DNA of 64,000 bases from Colletes latitarsis (GCF_051014445.1 NW_027488379.1:682001-746000), one strand, 5' to 3'. Shown: positions 26,433-40,123, counted from the first letter of the stretch. Translations and numbers: made by a program. Notes: generated by a model from the letters alone, not told the origin.

Positions 26433-29400
26433 CGTAGTAGTGTGGTACCACACTGAAACAGTCCATTAAACCTGGTTTGGATCAATGTTTTAGGGGATAA
26501 CGCATGTTAGGTCTAGGTTAGGCCTGGGATTTTCACTCATCAGACTCATACTTTCGCATTCTTCACATACTTGTTGAACGGATCCTGGGTTTTTTCTGGT
26601 TTGGATCACGTAGTAATGTGGTACCACACTGAAACAGTCGATTAAACCTGGTTTCGATCAAAATTGTAGAGGATAACGTAAGTTAGGTCTGGGATAGGTC
26701 TGGGATTTGACCTCATCAGACTCATACTTTCGCACACTTCACATACTCCTTGAACAGATCCTGGGTTATTTTCTGGTTTGGATCACATAGTAATGTGGTA
26801 CCACACTGAAACAGTCGATTAAACCAGGTTTCGATCAATATTTTAGAGGATAACGCGTTTTAGGTCTAGGTTAGGCCTGGGATTTTCACTCATGAGACTC
26901 ATACTTTCGCATTCTTCACATACTTGTTGAACGGATCCTGGGTTTTTTCTGGTTTGGATCACGTAGTAATGTGGGACCACACTGAAACACTCAATTAAAC
27001 CTGGTTTCGATCAATATTTTAGAGAATAATTCATGTTAGGTCTAGGTTAGGTCTGGGATTTGCTCTCATCAGGCTCATTCTTTCGCATATTTCTCATACT
27101 TGATGGCTAGATCCTGGGTTATTTTCTGGTTTGGATCACATAGTAATGTGGTACCACACTGAAACATTCAATGAAACCTGGTCTGGATAAATATTTTAGA
27201 GGATAACGCATCTTAGGTCTGGGTTAGGTCTAAGATTTGCCCTCATCAGGCTCACAGTTTCGCGTTTTTCACTTTCTTGTTGAAAATCCTGGGTTTTGTC
27301 TGGTTTGGATCACGAAGTAGTGTGGTACCACACTGAAACAGTCAATTAAACCTGGTTTCGATCAATATTTTAGAGAATAATTCATGTTAGGTCTAGGTTA
27401 GGTCTGGGATTTGCTCTCATCAGGCTCTTTCTTTCGCATATTTCTCATACATGTTGAACATATCCTGGGCTGTTTCTGGATTGTATCACGTAGTAATGTG
27501 GTACCACGCTGAAACATTCAATTAAACTTGGTTTCGATCAATATTTTGGAGGATAACGCAAGTTAGGTCTGGGATAGGTCTAGGATTTGCCCTCATCAGG
27601 CTCTTGCTTTCTCATATTTCTCATACTTCATGGCTAGATCCTGGGCTATTTCTGGATTGGATCACGTAGTAAAGTGATACCACACTGAAACATTTAATGA
27701 AACCTGATCTGGATAAATATTTTAGAGGATAACGCATCTTAGGTCTGGGTTAGGTCTACGATTCGCCCTCATCAGGCTCACAGTTTAGGGTTTTTCACAT
27801 ACTTCTTGAACAGATCCTGTGTTTTTTCTGGTTTGGATCACGAAGTAGTGTGGTACCACACTGAAACAGTCCATTAAACCTGGTTTCGCTCAATATTTTA
27901 GAGGATAACGCATGTTAGGTCTAGGTTAGGTCTGGGATTTGCTCTCATCAGGCTCATTCATTCGCATATTTCTCATACTTGATGGCTAGATCCTGGGCTT
28001 TTTCTGGATTGCATCACGTAGTAGTGTAGTACCACACTGAAACAGTCCATTAAACCTGGTTTGGATCAATATTTTAGAGGATAAAGCATGTTAGGTCTAG
28101 GTTAGGCCTGGGATTTTCACTCATCAGACTCATACTTTCGCATTCTTCACATACTTGTTGAACGGATCCTGGGTTCTTTCTGGTTTGGATCACGTAGTAA
28201 TGTGGGACCACACTGAAACAGTCAATTAAACCTGGTTTCGATCAATATTTTAGAGAATAATTCATGTTAGGTCTAGGTTAGGTCTGGGATTTTCACTCAT
28301 CAGACTCATACTTTCGCAGTCTTTACATACTTGTTGAACGGATCCTGGGTTTTTTCTGGTTTGGATCATGTAGTAATGTGGTGCCAGACTAAAACAGTCG
28401 ATTAAACCTGGTTTCGATCAATATCTTAGAGGACAACGCAAGTTAGGTCTGGGATATGTCTGGGATTTGCCCTCATCAGGCTCATACTTTCGCGTTTTTC
28501 ACATACTTGTTGATCAGATCCTGGGTTTTTTCTGGTTTGGATCACGTAGTAGTGTGGTACCACGCTGAAACAGTCCATTAAACCTGGTTTGGATCAATAT
28601 TTTAGAGGATAACGCATGTTAGGTCTAGGTTACGCCTGGGATTTTCACTCATCAGACTCATGCTTTCGCAGTCTTTACATACTTGTTGAACGGATCCTGG
28701 GTTATTTCTGGTTTGGATCACGTAGTAATGTGGGTCCACACTGAAGCAGTCAATTAAACCTGGTTTCGATCAATATTTTGGAGGATAACGCATGTTAGGT
28801 CTAGGTTAGGCCTGGGATTTTCACTCATCAGACTCATACTTTCGCATTCTTCACATACTTGTTGAACGGATCCTGGGTTTTTTCTGGTTTGGATCACGTA
28901 GTAATGTGGTACCACACTGAAACAGTCGATTAAACCTGGTTTCGATCAATATTTTAGACGATAAGGCAAGTTAGGTCTGGGATAGGTCTGGGATTTGACC
29001 TCATCAGACTCATACTTTCGCAGTCTTTACATACTTGTTGAACGGATCCTGGGTTTTTTCTGGTTTGGATCACGTAGTAATGTGGTGCCAGACTAAAACA
29101 GTCGATTAAAACTGGTTTCGATCAATATCTTAGAGGACAACGCAAGTTAGGTCTGGGATATGTCTGGGATTTGCCCTCATCAGGCTCATACTTTCGCGTT
29201 TTTCACATACTTGTTGAACAGATCCTGGGTTTTTTCTGGTTTGGATCACGTAGTAGTGTGGTACCACGCTGAAACAGTCCATTAAACCTGGTTTCGCTCA
29301 ATATTTTAGAGGATAACGCATGTTAGGTCTAGGTTAGGTCTGGGATTTGCTCTCATCAGGCTCATTCTTTCGCATATTTCTCATACTTGATGGCTAGATC

Positions 29401-30305
29401 CTGGGCTTTTTCTGGATTGCATCACGTAGTAGTGTAGTACCACACTGAAACAGTCCATTAAACCTGGTTTGGATCAATATTTTAGAGGATAACGCATGTT
29501 AGGTCTAGGTTAGGCCTGGGATTTTCACTCATCAGACTCATACTTTCGCATTCTTCACATACTTGTTGAACGGATCCTGGGTTTTTTCTGGTTTGGATCA
29601 CGTAGTAATGTGGTACCACACTGAAACAGTCGATTAAACCTGGTTTCGATCAATATTTTAGAGGATAACGCAAGTTAGGTCTGGGATAGGTATGGGATTT
29701 GACCTCATCAGACTCATACTTTCGCACCCTTCACATACTCGTTGAACAGATCCTGGGTTATTTTCTGGTTTGGATCACATAGTAATGTGGTACCACACTG
29801 AAACAGTCGATTAAACCAGGTTTCGAACAATATTTTTGAGGCTAACGCATGTTAGGTCTAGGTTAGGCCTGGGATTTTCACTCATCAGACTCATACTTTC
29901 GCTTTCTTCACATACTTGTTGAACGGATCCTGGTTTTTTTCTGGTTTGGATCACGTAGTAATGTGGTACCACACCGAAACGGTCAATTGAACCTGGTTTC
30001 GATCAATATTTTAGACGATAAGGCAAGTTAGGTCTGGGATAGGTCTGGGATTTGACCTCATCAGACTCATACTTTCGCAGTCTTTACATACTTGTTGAAC
30101 GGATCCTGGGTTTTTTCTGGTTTGGATCACGTAGTAATGTGGTGCCAGACTAAAACAGTCGATTAAACCTGGTTTCGATCAATATCTTAGAGGACAACGC
30201 AAGTTAGGTCTGGGATATGTCTGGGATTTGCCCTCATCAGGCTCATACTTTCGCGTTTTTCACATACTTGTTGAACAGATCCTGGGCTTTTTCTGGATTG
30301 CATCA
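26433..30305 (+). repeat. 3,873-bp sub-unit 2 of unit A (empty-site allele)
   Basis: Tandem copy of the preceding sub-unit. Its counterpart in unit B begins near 37342 and contains the retrotransposon; here the target GTCTTTACATACT at 28671-28683 is intact and unduplicated, so this segment is an internal pre-insertion reference. Small differences from its neighbours include CAATGTTTTAGGGG at about 26485. Confidence 0.82.
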
Positions 30306-33300
30306 CGTAGTAGTGTAGTACCACACTGAAACAGTCCATTAAACCTGGTTTGGATCAATATTTTAGAGGATAAAGCATGTTAGGTCTAGGTTAGGACTGG
30401 GATTTTCACTCATCAGACTCATACTTTCGCATTCTTCACATACTTGTTGAACGGATCCTGGGTTTTTTCTGGTTTGGATCACGTAGTAATGTGGTACCAC
30501 ACTGAAACAGTCGATTAAACCTGGTTTCGATCAAAATTGTAGAGGATAACGTAAGTTAGGTCTGGGATAGGTCTGGGATTTGACCTCATCAGACTCATAC
30601 TTTCGCACACTTCACATACTCCTTGAACAGATCCTGGGTTATTTTCTGGTTTGGATCACATAGTAATGTGGTACCACACTGAAACAGTCGATTAAACCAG
30701 GTTTCGGTCAATATTTTAGAGGATAACGCGTTTTAGGTCTAGGTTAGGCCTGGGATTTTCACTCATGAGACTCATACTTTCGCATTCTTCACATACTCGT
30801 TGAACAGATCCTGGGTTATTTTCTGGTTTGGATCACATAGTAGTGCGGTACCACACTGAAACAGTCAATTATACCTGGTTTCGATCATTATTTTTGAGAA
30901 TAATTCATGTTAGGTCAAGGTTAGGTCTGGGATTTGCTCTCATCAGGCTCATTCTTTCGCATATTTCTCATACTTGATGGCTAGATCCTGGGCTTTTTCT
31001 GGATTGCATCACGTAGTAATGAAGTACAACACTGAAACAGTCAATTAAACCTGGTTTCCATCAATATCTTAGAGGACAACGCAAGTTAGGTCTGGGATAT
31101 GTCTGGGATTTGCCCTCATCAGGCTCATGCTTTCGCGTTTTTCACATACTTGTTGAACAGATCCTGGGTTTTTTCTGGTTTGGATCACGTAGTAGTGTGG
31201 TACCACACTGAAACAGTCCATTAAACCTGGTTTGGATCAATATTTTAGGGGATAACGCATGTTAGGTCTAGGTTAGGCCTGGGATTTTCACTCATCAGAC
31301 TCATACTTTCGCATTCTTCACATACTTGTTGAACGGATCCTGGGTTTTTTCTGGTTTGGATCACGTAGTAATGTGGTACCACACTGAAACAGTCGATTAA
31401 ACCAGGTTTCGGTCAATATTTTAGAGGATAACGCGTTTTAGGTCTAGGTTAGGCCTGGGATTTTCACTCATGAGACTCATACTTTCGCATTCTTCACATA
31501 CTTGTTGAACGGATCCTGGGTTTTTTCTGGTTTGGATCACGTAGTAATGTGGGACCACACTGAAACACTCAATTAAACCTGGTTTCGATCAATATTTTAG
31601 AGAATAATTCATGTTAGGTCTAGGTTAGGTCTGGGATTTGCTCTCATCAGGCTCATTCTTTCGCATATTTGATGGCTAGATCCTGGGTTATTTTCTGGTT
31701 TGGATCACATAGTAATGTGGTACCACACTGAAACATTCAATGAAACCTGGTCTGGATAAATATTTTAGAGGATAACGCATCTTAGGTCTGGGTTAGGTCT
31801 AAGATTTGCCCTCATCAGGCTCACAGTTTCGCGTTTTTCACTTTCTTGTTGAAAATCCTGGGTTTTGTCTGGTTTGGATCACGAAGTAGTGTGGTACCAC
31901 ACTGAAACAGTCAATTAAACCTGGTTTCGATCAATATTTTAGAGAATAATTCATGTTAGGTCTAGGTTAGGTCTGGGATTTGCTCTCATCAGGCTCTTTC
32001 TTTCGCATATTTCTCATACATGTTGAACATATCCTGGGCTGTTTCTGGATTGTATCACGTAGTAATGTGGTACCACGCTGAAACAGTCAATTAAACTTGG
32101 TTTCGATCAATATTTTGGAGGATAACGCAAGTTAGGTCTGGGATAGGTCTAGGATTTGCCCTCATCAGGCTCTTGCTTTCTCATATTTCTCATACTTCAT
32201 GGCTAGATCCTGGGCTATTTCTGGATTGGATCACGTAGTAAAGTGATACCACACTGAAACATTTAATGAAACCTGATCTGGATAAATATTTTAGAGGATA
32301 ACGCATCTTAGGTCTGGGTTAGGTCTACGATTCGCCCTCATCAGGCTCACAGTTTAGGGTTTTTCACATACTTCTTGAACAGATCCTGGGTTTTTTCTGG
32401 TTTGGATCACGAAGTAGTGTGGTACCACACTGAAACAGTCCATTAAACCTGGTTTCGCTCAATATTTTAGAGGATAACGCATGTTAGGTCTAGGTTAGGT
32501 CTGGGATTTGCTCTCATCAGGCTCATTCATTCGCATATTTCTCATACTTGATGGCTAGATCCTGGGCTTTTTCTGGATTGCATCACGTAGTAGTGTAGTA
32601 CCACACTGAAACAGTCCATTAAACCTGGTTTGGATCAATATTTTAGAGGATAAAGCATGTTAGGTCTAGGTTAGGCCTGGGATTTTCACTCATCAGACTC
32701 ATACTTTCGCATTCTTCACATACTCGTTGAACAGATCCTGGGTTATTTTCTGGTTTGGATCACATAGTAGTGCGGTACCACACTGAAACAGTCGATTAAA
32801 CCTGGTTTCGATCAAAATTGTAGAGGATAACGTAAGTTAGGTCTGGGATAGGTCTGGGATTTGACCTCATCAGACTCATACTTTCGCACACTTCACATAC
32901 TCCTTGAACAGATCCTGGGTTATTTTCTGGTTTGGATCACATAGTAATGTGGTACCACACTGAAACAGTCGATTAAACCAGGTTTCGGTCAATATTTTAG
33001 AGGATAACGCGTTTTAGGTCTAGGTTAGGCCTGGGATTTTCACTCATGAGACTCATACTTTCGCATTCTTCACATACTCGTTGAACAGATCCTGGGTTAT
33101 TTTCTGGTTTGGATCACATAGTAGTGCGGTACCACACTGAAACAGTCAATTATACCTGGTTTCGATCATTATTTTTGAGAATAATTCATGTTAGGTCAAG
33201 GTTAGGTCTGGGATTTGCTCTCATCAGGCTCATTCTTTCGCATATTTCTCATACTTGATGGCTAGATCCTGGGCTTTTTCTGGATTGCATCACGTAGTAA

Positions 33301-36300
33301 TGAAGTACAACATTGAAACAGTCAATTAAACCTGGTTTCCATCAATATCTTAGAGGACAACGCAAGTTAGGTCTGGGATATGTCTGGGATTTGCCCCCAT
33401 CAGGCTCATGCTTTCGCGTTTTTCACATACTTGTTGAACAGATCCTGGGTTTTTTCTGGTTTGGATCACGTAGTAGTGTGGTACCACACTGAAACAGTCC
33501 ATTAAACCTGGTTTGGATCAATATTTTAGGGGATAACGCATGTTAGGTCTAGGTTAGGCCTGGGATTTTCACTCATCAGACTCATACTTTCGCATTCTTC
33601 ACATACTTGTTGAACGGATCCTGGGTTTTTTCTGGTTTGGATCACGTAGTAATGTGGTACCACACTGAAACAGTCGATTAAACCTGGTTTCGATCAAAAT
33701 TGTAGAGGATAACGTAAGTTAGGTCTGGGATAGGTCTGGGATTTGACCTCATCAGGCTCATTCTTTCGCATATTTCTCATACTTGATGGCTAGATCCTGG
33801 GTTATTTTCTGGTTTGGATCACATAGTAATGTGGTACCACACTGAAACAGTCGATTAAACCAGGTTTCGATCAATATTTTAGAGGATAACGCGTTTTAGG
33901 TCTAGGTTAGGCCTGGGATTTTCACTCATGAGACTCATACTTTCGCATTCTTCACATACTTGTTGAACGGATCCTGGGTTTTTTCTGGTTTGGATCACGT
34001 AGTAATGTGGGACCACACTGAAACACTCAATTAAACCTGGTTTCGATCAATATTTTAGAGAATAATTCATGTTAGGTCTAGGTTAGGTCTGGGATTTGCT
34101 CTCATCAGGCTCATTCTTTCGCATATTTCTCATACTTGATGGCTAGATCCTGGGTTATTTTCTGGTTTGGATCACATAGTAATGTGGTACCACACTGAAA
34201 CATTCAATGAAACCTGGTCTGGATAAATATTTTAGAGGATAACGCATCTTAGGCCTGGGTTAGGTCTAAGATTTGCCCTCATCAGGCTCACAGTTTCGCG
34301 TTTTTCACTTTCTTGTTGAAAATCCTGGGTTTTGTCTGGTTTGGATCACGAAGTAGTGTGGTACCACACTGAAACAGTCAATTAAACCTGGTTTCGATCA
34401 ATATTTTAGAGAATAATTCGTGTTAGGTCTAGGTTAGGTCTGGGATTTGCTCTCATCAGGCTCTTTCTTTCGCATATTTCTCATACATGTTGAACATATC
34501 CTGGGCTGTTTCTGGATTGTATCACGTAGTAATGTGGTACCACGCTGAAACATTCAATTAAACTTGGTTTCGATCAATATTTTGGAGGATAACGCAAGTT
34601 AGGTCTGGGATAGGTCTAGGATTTGCCCTCATCAGGCTCTTGCTTTCTCATATTTCTCATACTTCATGGCTAGATCCTGGGCTATTTCTGGATTGGATCA
34701 CGTAGTAAAGTGATACCACACTGAAACATTTAATGAAACCTGATCTGGATAAATATTTTAGAGGATAACGCATCTTAGGTCTGGGTTAGGTCTACGATTC
34801 GCCCTCATCAGGCTCACAGTTTAGGGTTTTTCACATACTTCTTGAACAGATCCTGGGTTTTTTCTGGTTTGGATCACGAAGTAGTGTGGTACCACACTGA
34901 AACAGTCCATTAAACCTGGTTTCGCTCAATATTTTAGAGGATAACGCATGTTAGGTCTAGGTTAGGTCTGGGATTTGCTCTCATCAGGCTCATTCATTCG
35001 CATATTTCTCATACTTGATGGCTAGATCCTGGGCTTTTTCTGGATTGCATCACGTAGTAGTGTAGTACCACACTGAAACAGTCCATTAAACCTGGTTTGG
35101 ATCAATATTTTAGAGGATAAAGCATGTTAGGTCTAGGTTAGGCCTGGGATTTTCACTCATCAGACTCATACTTTCGCATTCTTCACATACTTGTTGAACG
35201 GATCCTGGGTTCTTTCTGGTTTGGATCACGTAGTAATGTGGGACCACACTGAAACAGTCAATTAAACCTGGTTTCGATCAATATTTTAGAGAATAATTCA
35301 TGTTAGGTCTAGGTTAGGTCTGGGATTTTCACTCATCAGACTCATACTTTCGCAGTCTTTACATACTTGTTGAACGGATCCTGGGTTTTTTCTGGTTTGG
35401 ATCATGTAGTAATGTGGTGCCAGATTAAAACAGTCGATTAAACCTGGTTTCGATCAATATCTTAGAGGACAACGCAAGTTAGGTCTGGGATATGTCTGGA
35501 ATTTGCCCTCATCAGGCTCATACTTTCGCGTTTTTCACATACTTGTTGAACAGATCCTGGGTTTTTTCTGGTTTGGATCACGTAGTAGTGTGGTACCACG
35601 CTGAAACAGTCCATTAAACCTGGTTTGGATCAATATTTTAGAGGATAACGCATGTTAGGTCTAGGTTACGCCTGGGATTTTCACTCATCAGACTCATGCT
35701 TTCGCAGTCTTTACATACTTGTTGAACGGATCCTGGGTTATTTCTGGTTTGGATCACGTAGTAATGTGGGTCCACACTGAAGCAGTCAATTAAACCTGGT
35801 TTCGATCAATATTTTGGAGGATAACGCAAGTTAGGTCTAGGTTAGGCCTGGGATTTTCACTCATCAGACTCATACTTTCGCATTCTTCACATACTTGTTG
35901 AACGGATCCTGGGTTTTTTCTGGTTTGGATCACGTAGTAATGTGGTACCACACTGAAACAGTCGATTAAACCTGGTTTCGATCAATATTTTAGACGATAA
36001 GGCAAGTTAGGTCTGGGATAGGTCTGGGATTTGACCTCATCAGACTCATACTTTCGCAGTCTTTACATACTTGTTGAACGGATCCTGGGTTTTTTCTGGT
36101 TTGGATCACGTAGTAATGTGGTGCCAGACTAAAACAGTCGATTAAACCTGGTTTCGATCAATATCTTAGAGGACAACGCAAGTTAGGTCTGGGATATGTC
36201 TGGGATTTGCCCTCATCAGGCTCATACTTTCGCGTTTTTCACATACTTGTTGAACAGATCCTGGGTTTTTTCTGGTTTGGATCACGTAGTAGTGTGGTAC

Positions 36301-39300
36301 CACGCTGAAACAGTCCATTAAACCTGGTTTCGCTCAATATTTTAGAGGATAACGCATGTTAGGTCTAGGTTAGGTCTGGGATTTGCTCTCATCAGGCTCA
36401 TTCTTTCGCATATTTCTCATACTTGATGGCTAGATCCTGGGCTTTTTCTGGATTGCATCACGTAGTAGTGTAGTACCACACTGAAACAGTCCATTAAACC
36501 TGGTTTGGATCAATATTTTAGAGGATAACGCATGTTAGGTCTAGGTTAGGCCTGGGATTTTCACTCATCAGACTCATACTTTCGCATTCTTCACATACTT
36601 GTTGAACGGATCCTGGGTTTTTTCTGGTTTGGATCACGTAGTAATGTGGTACCACACTGAAACAGTCGATTAAACCTGGTTTCGATCAATATTTTAGAGG
36701 ATAACGCAAGTTAGGTCTGGGATAGGTATGGGATTTGACCTCATCAGACTCATACTTTCGCACCCTTCACATACTCGTTGAACAGATCCTGGGTTATTTT
36801 CTGGTTTGGATCACATAGTAATGTGGTACCACACTGAAACAGTCGATTAAACCAGGTTTCGATCAATATTTTTGAGGCTAACGCATGTTAGGTCTAGGTT
36901 AGGCCTGGGATTTTCACTCATCAGACTCATACTTTCGCATTCTTCACATACTTGTTGAACGAATCCTGGGTTTTTTCTGGTTTGGATCACGTAGTAATGT
37001 GGTACCACACCGAAACGGTCAATTGAACCTGGTTTCGATCAATATTTTAGACGATAAGGCAAGTTAGGTCTGGGATAGGTCTGGGATTTGACCTCATCAG
37101 ACTCATACTTTCGCAGTCTTTACATACTTGTTGAACGGATCCTGGGTTTTTTCTGGTTTGGATCACGTAGTAATGTGGTGCCAGACTAAAACAGTCGATT
37201 AAACCTGGTTTCGATCAATATCTTAGAGGACAACGCAAGTTAGGTCTGGGATATGTCTGGGATTTGCCCTCATCAGGCTCATACTTTCGCGTTTTTCACA
37301 TACTTGTTGAACAGATCCTGGGCTTTTTCTGGATTGCATCACGTAGTAGTGTGGTACCACACTGAAACAGTCCATTAAACCTGGTTTGGATCAATGTTTT
37401 AGGGGATAACGCATGTTAGGTCTAGGTTAGGCCTGGGATTTTCACTCATCAGACTCATACTTTCGCATTCTTCACATACTTGTTGAACGGATCCTGGGTT
37501 TTTTCTGGTTTGGATCACGTAGTAATGTGGTACCACACTGAAACAGTCGATTAAACCTGGTTTCGATCAAAATTGTAGAGGATAACGTAAGTTAGGTCTG
37601 GGATAGGTCTGGGATTTGACCTCATCAGACTCATACTTTCGCACACTTCACATACTCCTTGAACAGATCCTGGGTTATTTTCTGGTTTGGATCACATAGT
37701 AATGTGGTACCACACTGAAACAGTCGATTAAACCAGGTTTCGATCAATATTTTAGAGGATAACGCGTTTTAGGTCTAGGTTAGGCCTGGGATTTTCACTC
37801 ATGAGACTCATACTTTCGCATTCTTCACATACTTGTTGAACGGATCCTGGGTTTTTTCTGGTTTGGATCACGTAGTAATGTGGGACCACACTGAAACACT
37901 CAATTAAACCTGGTTTCGATCAATATTTTAGAGAATAATTCATGTTAGGTCTAGGTTAGGTCTGGGATTTGCTCTCATCAGGCTCATTCTTTCGCATATT
38001 TCTCATACTTGATGGCTAGATCCTGGGTTATTTTCTGGTTTGGATCACATAGTAATGTGGTACCACACTGAAACATTCAATGAAACCTGGTCTGGATAAA
38101 TATTTTAGAGGATAACGCATCTTAGGTCTGGGTTAGGTCTAAGATTTGCCCTCATCAGGCTCACAGTTTCGCGTTTTTCACTTTCTTGTTGAAAATCCTG
38201 GGTTTTGTCTGGTTTGGATCACGAAGTAGTGTGGTACCACACTGAAACAGTCAATTAAACCTGGTTTCGATCAATATTTTAGAGAATAATTCATGTTAGG
38301 TCTAGGTTAGGTCTGGGATTTGCTCTCATCAGGCTCTTTCTTTCGCATATTTCTCATACATGTTGAACATATCCTGGGCTGTTTCTGGATTGTATCACGT
38401 AGTAATGTGGTACCACGCTGAAACATTCAATTAAACTTGGTTTCGATCAATATTTTGGAGGATAACGCAAGTTAGGTCTGGGATAGGTCTAGGATTTGCC
38501 CTCATCAGGCTCTTGCTTTCTCATATTTCTCATACTTCATGGCTAGATCCTGGGCTATTTCTGGATTGGATCACGTAGTAAAGTGATACCACACTGAAAC
38601 ATTTAATGAAACCTGATCTGGATAAATATTTTAGAGGATAACGCATCTTAGGTCTGGGTTAGGTCTACGATTCGCCCTCATCAGGCTCACAGTTTAGGGT
38701 TTTTCACATACTTCTTGAACAGATCCTGTGTTTTTTCTGGTTTGGATCACGAAGTAGTGTGGTACCACACTGAAACAGTCCATTAAACCTGGTTTCGCTC
38801 AATATTTTAGAGGATAACGCATGTTAGGTCTAGGTTAGGTCTGGGATTTGCTCTCATCAGGCTCATTCATTCGCATATTTCTCATACTTGATGGCTAGAT
38901 CCTGGGCTTTTTCTGGATTGCATCACGTAGTAGTGTAGTACCACACTGAAACAGTCCATTAAACCTGGTTTGGATCAATATTTTAGAGGATAAAGCATGT
39001 TAGGTCTAGGTTAGGCCTGGGATTTTCACTCATCAGACTCATACTTTCGCATTCTTCACATACTTGTTGAACGGATCCTGGGTTCTTTCTGGTTTGGATC
39101 ACGTAGTAATGTGGGACCACACTGAAACAGTCAATTAAACCTGGTTTCGATCAATATTTTAGAGAATAATTCATGTTAGGTCTAGGTTAGGTCTGGGATT
39201 TTCACTCATCAGACTCATACTTTCGCAGTCTTTACATACTTGTTGAACGGATCCTGGGTTTTTTCTGGTTTGGATCATGTAGTAATGTGGTGCCAGACTA

Positions 39301-39579
39301 AAACAGTCGATTAAACCTGGTTTCGATCAATATCTTAGAGGACAACGCAAGTTAGGTCTGGGATATGTCTGGGATTTGCCCTCATCAGGCTCATACTTTC
39401 GCGTTTTTCACATACTTGTTGAACAGATCCTGGGTTTTTTCTGGTTTGGATCACGTAGTAGTGTGGTACCACGCTGAAACAGTCCATTAAACCTGGTTTG
39501 GATCAATATTTTAGAGGATAACGCATGTTAGGTCTAGGTTACGCCTGGGATTTTCACTCATCAGACTCATGCTTTCGCA

Positions 39580-39592
39580 GTCTTTACATACT
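39580..39592 (+). repeat. Target-site duplication, 5' copy
   Basis: GTCTTTACATACT immediately precedes the inserted element and recurs directly after its poly(A) tail at 40447-40459. If the preceding A (39579) is counted the duplication is 14 bp; that A cannot be told apart from the tail. Uninterrupted versions at 24798, 28671, 35707, 45202 and 57354 show that the sequence normally occurs once per site. Confidence 0.95.
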
Positions 39593-39898
39593 GACGCTGA
39601 GCAGGACACGGCGGATCATACCCTGGAGGTATGCCCCGCGTGGGAGGGGGAGCGCCGTGTCCTGGTCGGCGTCGTCGGGCGGGATGTCTCGCTGCCGGGC
39701 GTGGTGCGCGCCATGCTCGGCAGCGAGGAGAAGTGGAGGGCCGTGGCCTCCTTCTGCGAGAACGTAATGTTGCAGAAGGAGGCCGCGGGGAGGGAGCGCG
39801 AGCTTCAGCGGCGCGCTGAAGCTCGCGCTCGTGCGGTGGCCCGAGGTCGTCGCCCGGTCGCGTGGCGTCGCGGGCGGCCGCCTCGGCGTGGCGGATGA
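39593..39898 (+). pseudogene. C-terminal fragment of R1-like reverse transcriptase ORF2
   Basis: The frame gives 101 residues and a TGA at 39896-39898. Any upstream ATG lies in the satellite: the one at 39569 would add eight unrelated residues. Residues 1-17 (DAEQDTADHTLEVCPAW) hold H9 and C14, the H-x4-C half of the C-terminal zinc-knuckle typical of R1-clade ORF2 proteins; the preceding cysteine pair was lost by 5' truncation. Next come a hydrophobic stretch (VLVGVVG), SLPGVVRAMLGSEEKW, a predicted helix (FCENVMLQKEAAGRERE) and a strongly basic arginine-rich tail. The remaining frame shows no internal stop. The full parent protein would be around 1000 residues. No promoter is visible, so the fragment is probably untranslated. 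Clade assignment is by recognition. Confidence 0.85.
39794..39830 (+). other. 17-bp perfect hairpin at the end of the RT frame
   Basis: GAGCGCGAGCTTCAGCG (39794-39810) and CGCTGAAGCTCGCGCTC (39814-39830) are exact reverse complements around a 3-nt loop GCG. It lies inside the coding frame, over the RERELQRRAEARAR stretch, so it constrains both protein and RNA. It is the strongest stem in the insertion. Confidence 0.85.
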
Positions 39899-39952
39899 CC
39901 TAGGCTGGGAGGGGGGTCCTGAGGGAACCCTCCTCCCGCCAGGCGGCGCCGG

Positions 39953-39997
39953 GTCGGACCGGTTGAGGGTAGGAGTGCCACCCCCTACCGGTCCGAC
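39953..39997 (+). other. 3' UTR hairpin, 11-bp stem
   Basis: GTCGGACCGGT (39953-39963) pairs perfectly with ACCGGTCCGAC (39987-39997). The 23-nt interior contains GGGTAGG and CCCCCTA, which could extend pairing. Confidence 0.75.
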
Positions 39998-40010
39998 GCA
40001 AGGGGAGGCA

Positions 40011-40054
40011 CCCTCGGCGGTCTGGTGCGGCCATGAACGCCCGGCCGCCGAGGG
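40011..40054 (+). other. 3' UTR hairpin, 10-bp stem
   Basis: CCCTCGGCGG (40011-40020) pairs with CCGCCGAGGG (40045-40054). The loop region carries GCGGCC and GGCCGC, so an inner stem is possible. Confidence 0.72.
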
Positions 40055-40123
40055 GTTGAAACGGGGTCGCGGACGGTTGCGAGTTGGGGCTCGCAGCCGC
40101 CACTAAGCGCGGCCCCGGGACGG

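Larger units (their letters stand above)
19450..30358 (+). repeat. 10.9-kb tandem duplication, unit A
   Basis: Markers in this unit recur exactly 10,909 bp downstream (62 monomers): AAAGTGATAC at 21331/32240, 23798/34707 and 27671/38580; a 9-bp deletion (TCGCATATTTGATGG) at 20761/31670; and GTCTTTACATACT at 24798/35707 and 28671/39580. The unit contains two tandem 3,873-bp sub-units. The left boundary lies near 19450, upstream of which the match decays (GTAGTGTGG against GTAGTGTAG at 30310). Differences from unit B are few, such as GGATTAC at 19744 against GGATCAC. Confidence 0.85.
1..39592 (+). repeat. Satellite array, left arm (about 176-bp monomer)
   Basis: Head-to-tail copies of a monomer of about 176 bp fill this stretch without a gap. 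Recurring landmarks, in order, are the telomere-like doublet (TTAGGTCTAGG then TTAGGTCTGGG or TTAGGCCTGGG), CATCAGACTCATACTTTCGC, CATACTTGTTGAACGGATCC, TCTGGTTTGGATCACGTAGT, GTGGTACCACACTGAAACAG, TTAAACCTGGTTTCGATC and AATATTTTAGAGGATAACGC. All copies run in the same direction. Several subtypes recur, such as a GCATATTTCTCATACTTGAT type with GAAGTACAACAC, a CACACTTCACATACTCCTTG type and a GCGTTTTTCACATACTTG type. No gene is supported. The minus-strand open frames of 63-89 codons come from monomer stretches lacking stops: 176 is not a multiple of 3, so no frame persists from copy to copy. Confidence 0.97.

Noticed and set aside
1..39592. CRISPR array
   Set aside because: Copies are contiguous monomers of about 176 bp with no unique spacers and no cas-like genes.
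39631..39819. 62-codon and 80-codon frames overlapping the RT fragment
   Set aside because: They are other-frame shadows of the frame that carries the recognisable R1-like C terminus.
39831..40106. 91-codon plus-strand frame and the 67-codon minus-strand frame (39900-40103) in the 3' UTR
   Set aside because: Products are rich in G, P and R as expected from GC-rich hairpin DNA; no recognisable domain, and they overlap the hairpins.
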